DNA of 7,866 bases from NCBI GenBank assembly GCA_965248915.1, contig CBDFLA010000006.1:1-7866 (forward strand). Direction: 5' to 3'. The DNA is from CBDFLA01 sp965248915. GTDB taxonomy: Bacteria > Pseudomonadota > Alphaproteobacteria > M2410. The translations under genes were made by a program, and so were the position numbers. Shown in pieces: positions 5,760 to 7,866 of the stretch. Under the pieces are notes generated by a model that worked only from the letters and a program-made list of their open reading frames with translations, had not been told where the DNA came from and did not search any database. Position 1 is the stretch's first letter, and the number at the start of each line of letters is the position of its first letter.

Positions 5760-5798
5760 GGGGCGATTCATCCTGTTCAAAAATGGGTGAATCGCCTC
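5760..5798. terminator. Strong stem-loop between leuA and mreB, possible terminator
   Basis: GGCGATTCATCC (5762-5773) pairs with GGGTGAATCGCC (5785-5796), 12 pairs including one G-U, around an 11-base loop. Two more outer pairs (one of them G-U) are possible, reaching 5760 and 5798. It begins 47 bases after the leuA stop, a normal place for a terminator, but no T-run follows on the plus strand. On the minus strand a seven-T run (complement of 5744-5750) lies about 9 bases beyond the stem. It could instead stabilise the leuA mRNA 3' end. Confidence 0.45.
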
Positions 5799-5984
5799 AT
5801 ATGTATTATGGCAACAAAAGACGCAGCCTGAATCTCGGAAGAACTGGGCAATTAGGGCACAAAAGACGTCATTTTGCCTAAATGCGAAGGGACTATGGCA
5901 TTAACCGTATTTTCTGAATTCTAGGCGATTGTAGTGGGAACTTATCATTCGTCGAAACGACGATAATCACAGGACGGGCCTTCA
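5799..5984 (+). promoter_or_regulatory. mreB upstream region with a short palindrome
   Basis: No gene is supported here. Close to mreB, TCGTCG (5949-5954) and CGACGA (5958-5963) form a perfect 6-bp inverted repeat around AAA, overlapping GATAAT (5962-5967), which matches 5 of 6 -10 positions but lacks a good -35 partner. TATCAT (5943-5948) is a second -10-like hexamer. A promoter for the mre operon is expected here, and the palindrome may be an operator or a 5' leader stem. A 10-base direct repeat (5814-5823 and 5859-5868) lies further upstream. Confidence 0.35.
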
Positions 5985-7028
5985 ATGTTTTCTAGTTTGT
6001 TTGGAATGCTCTCTGCCGACATGGCAATCGATCTCGGAACCGCGAACACCCTTGTGTACGTCAAAGGGCGCGGGATCGTGCTCAATGAGCCCTCCGTTGT
6101 GGCGATTACCACGAAAGGTGGCAAAAAACATGTGAAGGCGGTTGGTGACGAAGCAAAGTTGATGCTCGGTCGGACGCCTGGCGACATCGAAGCCATTCGC
6201 CCCATGCGTGATGGTGTGATTGCTGACTTTGATGTGGCAGAAGACATGATCAAGCACTTCATTCGCAAAGTGCACAATCGTCGCTCCTTCGCCAATCCTC
6301 AGATTATTGTTTGCGTGCCTTCAGGGGCGACCGCCGTTGAGCGGCGCGCCATTCAAGAATCCGCTTTGTCGGCGGGTGCACGCCGGGTGAAACTGATTGA
6401 AGAGCCGATGGCTGCAGCGGTTGGCGCTGGCTTGCCGGTTTCTGAACCCACGGGTTCTATGATTGTCGACATTGGTGGCGGTACAACGGAAGTTGCTGTC
6501 TTGTCGCTTGGCGGTATCGTCTACTCGCGCTCGGTGCGTGTTGGTGGTGATAAAATGGATGACGCCATCATCGCTTATATTCGCCGCCACCATAATCTGT
6601 TGATCGGTGAAGCGAGTGCGGAACGCATCAAGAAGGCGATTGGCTCGGCGGTGATGCCACCCAATGGATCAGACGGCGATGTGGTTAGCATCAAGGGCCG
6701 CGATCTCATGAATGGGGTGCCGAAAGAAATTGCGATATCTGAACGGGATATCTCTGAGAGTTTGGCGGAGCCCGTGGGTCAGATTACTGAAGCTGTGAAG
6801 ATTGCACTCGAAGCAACGCCGCCAGAGCTTGCAGCTGATATCGTCGACAAAGGAATTGTACTAACCGGTGGTGGGGCGCTTTTGCGGAACTTGGATCAAC
6901 TGCTGCGCGACGCAACTGGATTGCCGGTAAGCATTGCTGATGAGCCACTCTCCTGTGTGGCTCTGGGCACCGGTAAGGCACTCGAATATGAAAAAGAAAT
7001 GGGAAGCATTCTCTCGTCAGAATACTGA
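5985..7028 (+). CDS. mreB: Rod shape-determining actin homologue MreB
   Basis: MreB forms ATP-dependent filaments on the inner face of the cytoplasmic membrane that steer lateral cell-wall synthesis by the elongasome (MreC, MreD, RodZ, RodA, PBP2). The 347-residue product is the normal length. The actin-fold nucleotide signatures are all present: phosphate-1 loop DLGTANTLVY (from residue 16), phosphate-2 DIGGGTTEV (from residue 162) and adenosine motif LTGGGALLRN (from residue 293). The start MFSSLFGMLS is a hydrophobic, amphipathic N-terminus, as used by Gram-negative MreB for membrane binding. The ATG has AGGA about 10 bases upstream. It begins 272 bases after leuA and ends 56 bases before mreC, with which it is surely co-transcribed. 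Its presence implies a rod-shaped or elongating cell. Confidence 0.97.
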   Translation: MFSSLFGMLSADMAIDLGTANTLVYVKGRGIVLNEPSVVAITTKGGKKHVKAVGDEAKLMLGRTPGDIEAIRPMRDGVIADFDVAEDMIKHFIRKVHNRRSFANPQIIVCVPSGATAVERRAIQESALSAGARRVKLIEEPMAAAVGAGLPVSEPTGSMIVDIGGGTTEVAVLSLGGIVYSRSVRVGGDKMDDAIIAYIRRHHNLLIGEASAERIKKAIGSAVMPPNGSDGDVVSIKGRDLMNGVPKEIAISERDISESLAEPVGQITEAVKIALEATPPELAADIVDKGIVLTGGGALLRNLDQLLRDATGLPVSIADEPLSCVALGTGKALEYEKEMGSILSSEY

Positions 7029-7084
7029 CCTGATGTTTCGAGTGTTTGTGATTGCGCTAGCAAGATTTTAGAGGAGGAGCCCGC

Positions 7085-7866
7085 GTGTTTGGGCGTGATA
7101 CCCGACGTGAACGTCAGGCTGTCTCTATTATTGTAGCGCCTCGGCGGTTGCCGATCGCCATGTTTATGGCCCTTTCTCTCGTGTTCATGATGCTTGATGA
7201 GGCGGAAGCCAACGCTTTTGACCGGGCGCGTGATGCGATCACGGATTTTACCTCCCCGATATTTGAAGCACTGTCGCCGCCCATCGAAGCGGTGCGCGAT
7301 TTCTTTGGCGGGGCTTTTCGTATCTTCGATATCTACGATGAAAACGACCGCTTGCGAGCCGAGAATCTTGAGTTGTTGGCCTGGAAAGATGAAGCCTTGC
7401 GGTTGAAGCGTCAAAATGAACGCTATGAGGCGCTGCTCAATGTCAATGTCCCTCAAGAGGCTGAGTTTGTGACGGCACGTGTTGTTACCGAAGCAGGGGC
7501 GCCTTTCAAACGCACCTTCATCGTCAATGCTGGATCACGTGACGGGGTCAAGAACGACCAGGCGGTGGTTGATGAGATTGGTGTTGTCGGACGTATCTTT
7601 GGTACCGGTCGGACCGCGTCACGGGTTTTGATGTTGTCGGATTTGAACAGCCGTGTGCCGGTGGTTATTGAACCCAGTAGCTACCGCGCTGTGTTGAGTG
7701 GCGACAACCGAGCCCAGCCGAAGTTGGAGTTCTTACCAAAGTCGGCACAGCTGCGCGTTGGGGACCGGGTTGTGACCTCAGGCCACGGCGGTGTGATGCC
7801 ACCCGGGTTGCCGGTTGGTGTGATCTCAAAAGTCTCAGGCGATGAAATCCGCGTGCAGCCTTATTC
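7085..7866 (+). CDS. mreC: Rod shape-determining protein MreC, C-terminus beyond window
   Basis: MreC is a single-pass inner-membrane protein whose periplasmic part forms filaments and activates PBP2 in the elongasome. I read this frame directly; it is open for 260 codons to the window edge. It begins at GTG 7085 behind a very strong Shine-Dalgarno (GAGGAGGAG, 7071-7079). A basic cytoplasmic N-terminus (about 1-21) leads to a membrane helix (about 22-37). Then follow a juxtamembrane stretch and a coiled coil (about 84-118, starting YDENDRLRAEN), which drives dimerisation. The beta-barrel region comes next, with the typical VNAGSRDGVKNDQAVV, SDLNSRVPV and RVGDRVVTSGHGGVMPPGLP segments. The order mreB-mreC is the standard one, and mreD would be expected next outside the window. 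Family length suggests only a modest part is missing. Confidence 0.95.
   Translation, partial: MFGRDTRRERQAVSIIVAPRRLPIAMFMALSLVFMMLDEAEANAFDRARDAITDFTSPIFEALSPPIEAVRDFFGGAFRIFDIYDENDRLRAENLELLAWKDEALRLKRQNERYEALLNVNVPQEAEFVTARVVTEAGAPFKRTFIVNAGSRDGVKNDQAVVDEIGVVGRIFGTGRTASRVLMLSDLNSRVPVVIEPSSYRAVLSGDNRAQPKLEFLPKSAQLRVGDRVVTSGHGGVMPPGLPVGVISKVSGDEIRVQPY

Noticed and set aside
5801..5881. 26-codon ORF with a repeated K-R-R motif upstream of mreB
   Set aside because: No Shine-Dalgarno at useful distance. The repeated KRR arises from one 10-base direct repeat that could be chance.
5945..7456. Minus-strand ORFs opposite mreB and mreC
   Set aside because: Antisense shadows of two confidently identified genes, without ribosome-binding sites or recognisable motifs.

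Overview
The window looks like part of an alphaproteobacterial chromosome. The reasons are the leuA > mreB > mreC order, a full-length LeuA with its regulatory domain, an MreB of typical length, and an exact TTAA-N7-TTAA box of the kind CtrA binds. This placement is an inference from gene content; no rRNA or other taxonomic marker is present.

Left part (1-1338, minus strand): three small co-directional genes. They are a putative four-helix membrane protein, a single-domain VOC (glyoxalase-fold) protein, and the N-terminal end of a putative exported M28-type peptidase that runs off the left edge. A short divergent spacer (1339-1417) separates them from the plus-strand genes.

Middle part (1418-3748, plus strand): an MmcQ/YjbR-family protein, then a compact two-gene unit. 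Its first gene is a RelA/SpoT-fold nucleotidyltransferase with an intact-looking synthetase core and no HD or TGS domain. Its second gene is a two-helix membrane protein whose cytosolic tail resembles an acyl carrier protein lacking the phosphopantetheine serine. The unit ends at a probable intrinsic terminator. Its GC is clearly lower than in leuA (hand count of sampled lines: 103/240 against 76/120), so it may be accessory DNA. This pair is the best candidate for an undescribed system.

Right part (3749-7866, plus strand): conserved housekeeping genes. A 38-codon leucine-rich leader ORF with its own Shine-Dalgarno precedes leuA, and the leader RNA has several mutually exclusive pairings. One of them joins the leader's Leu codons to the leuA ribosome-binding site and start codon, which suggests leucine-dependent attenuation. 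leuA is followed by a 272-base gap holding a strong stem-loop, then mreB and the first 260 codons of mreC, the start of the rod-shape (elongasome) operon. No tRNA, rRNA, CRISPR array, transposase or insertion sequence was seen.
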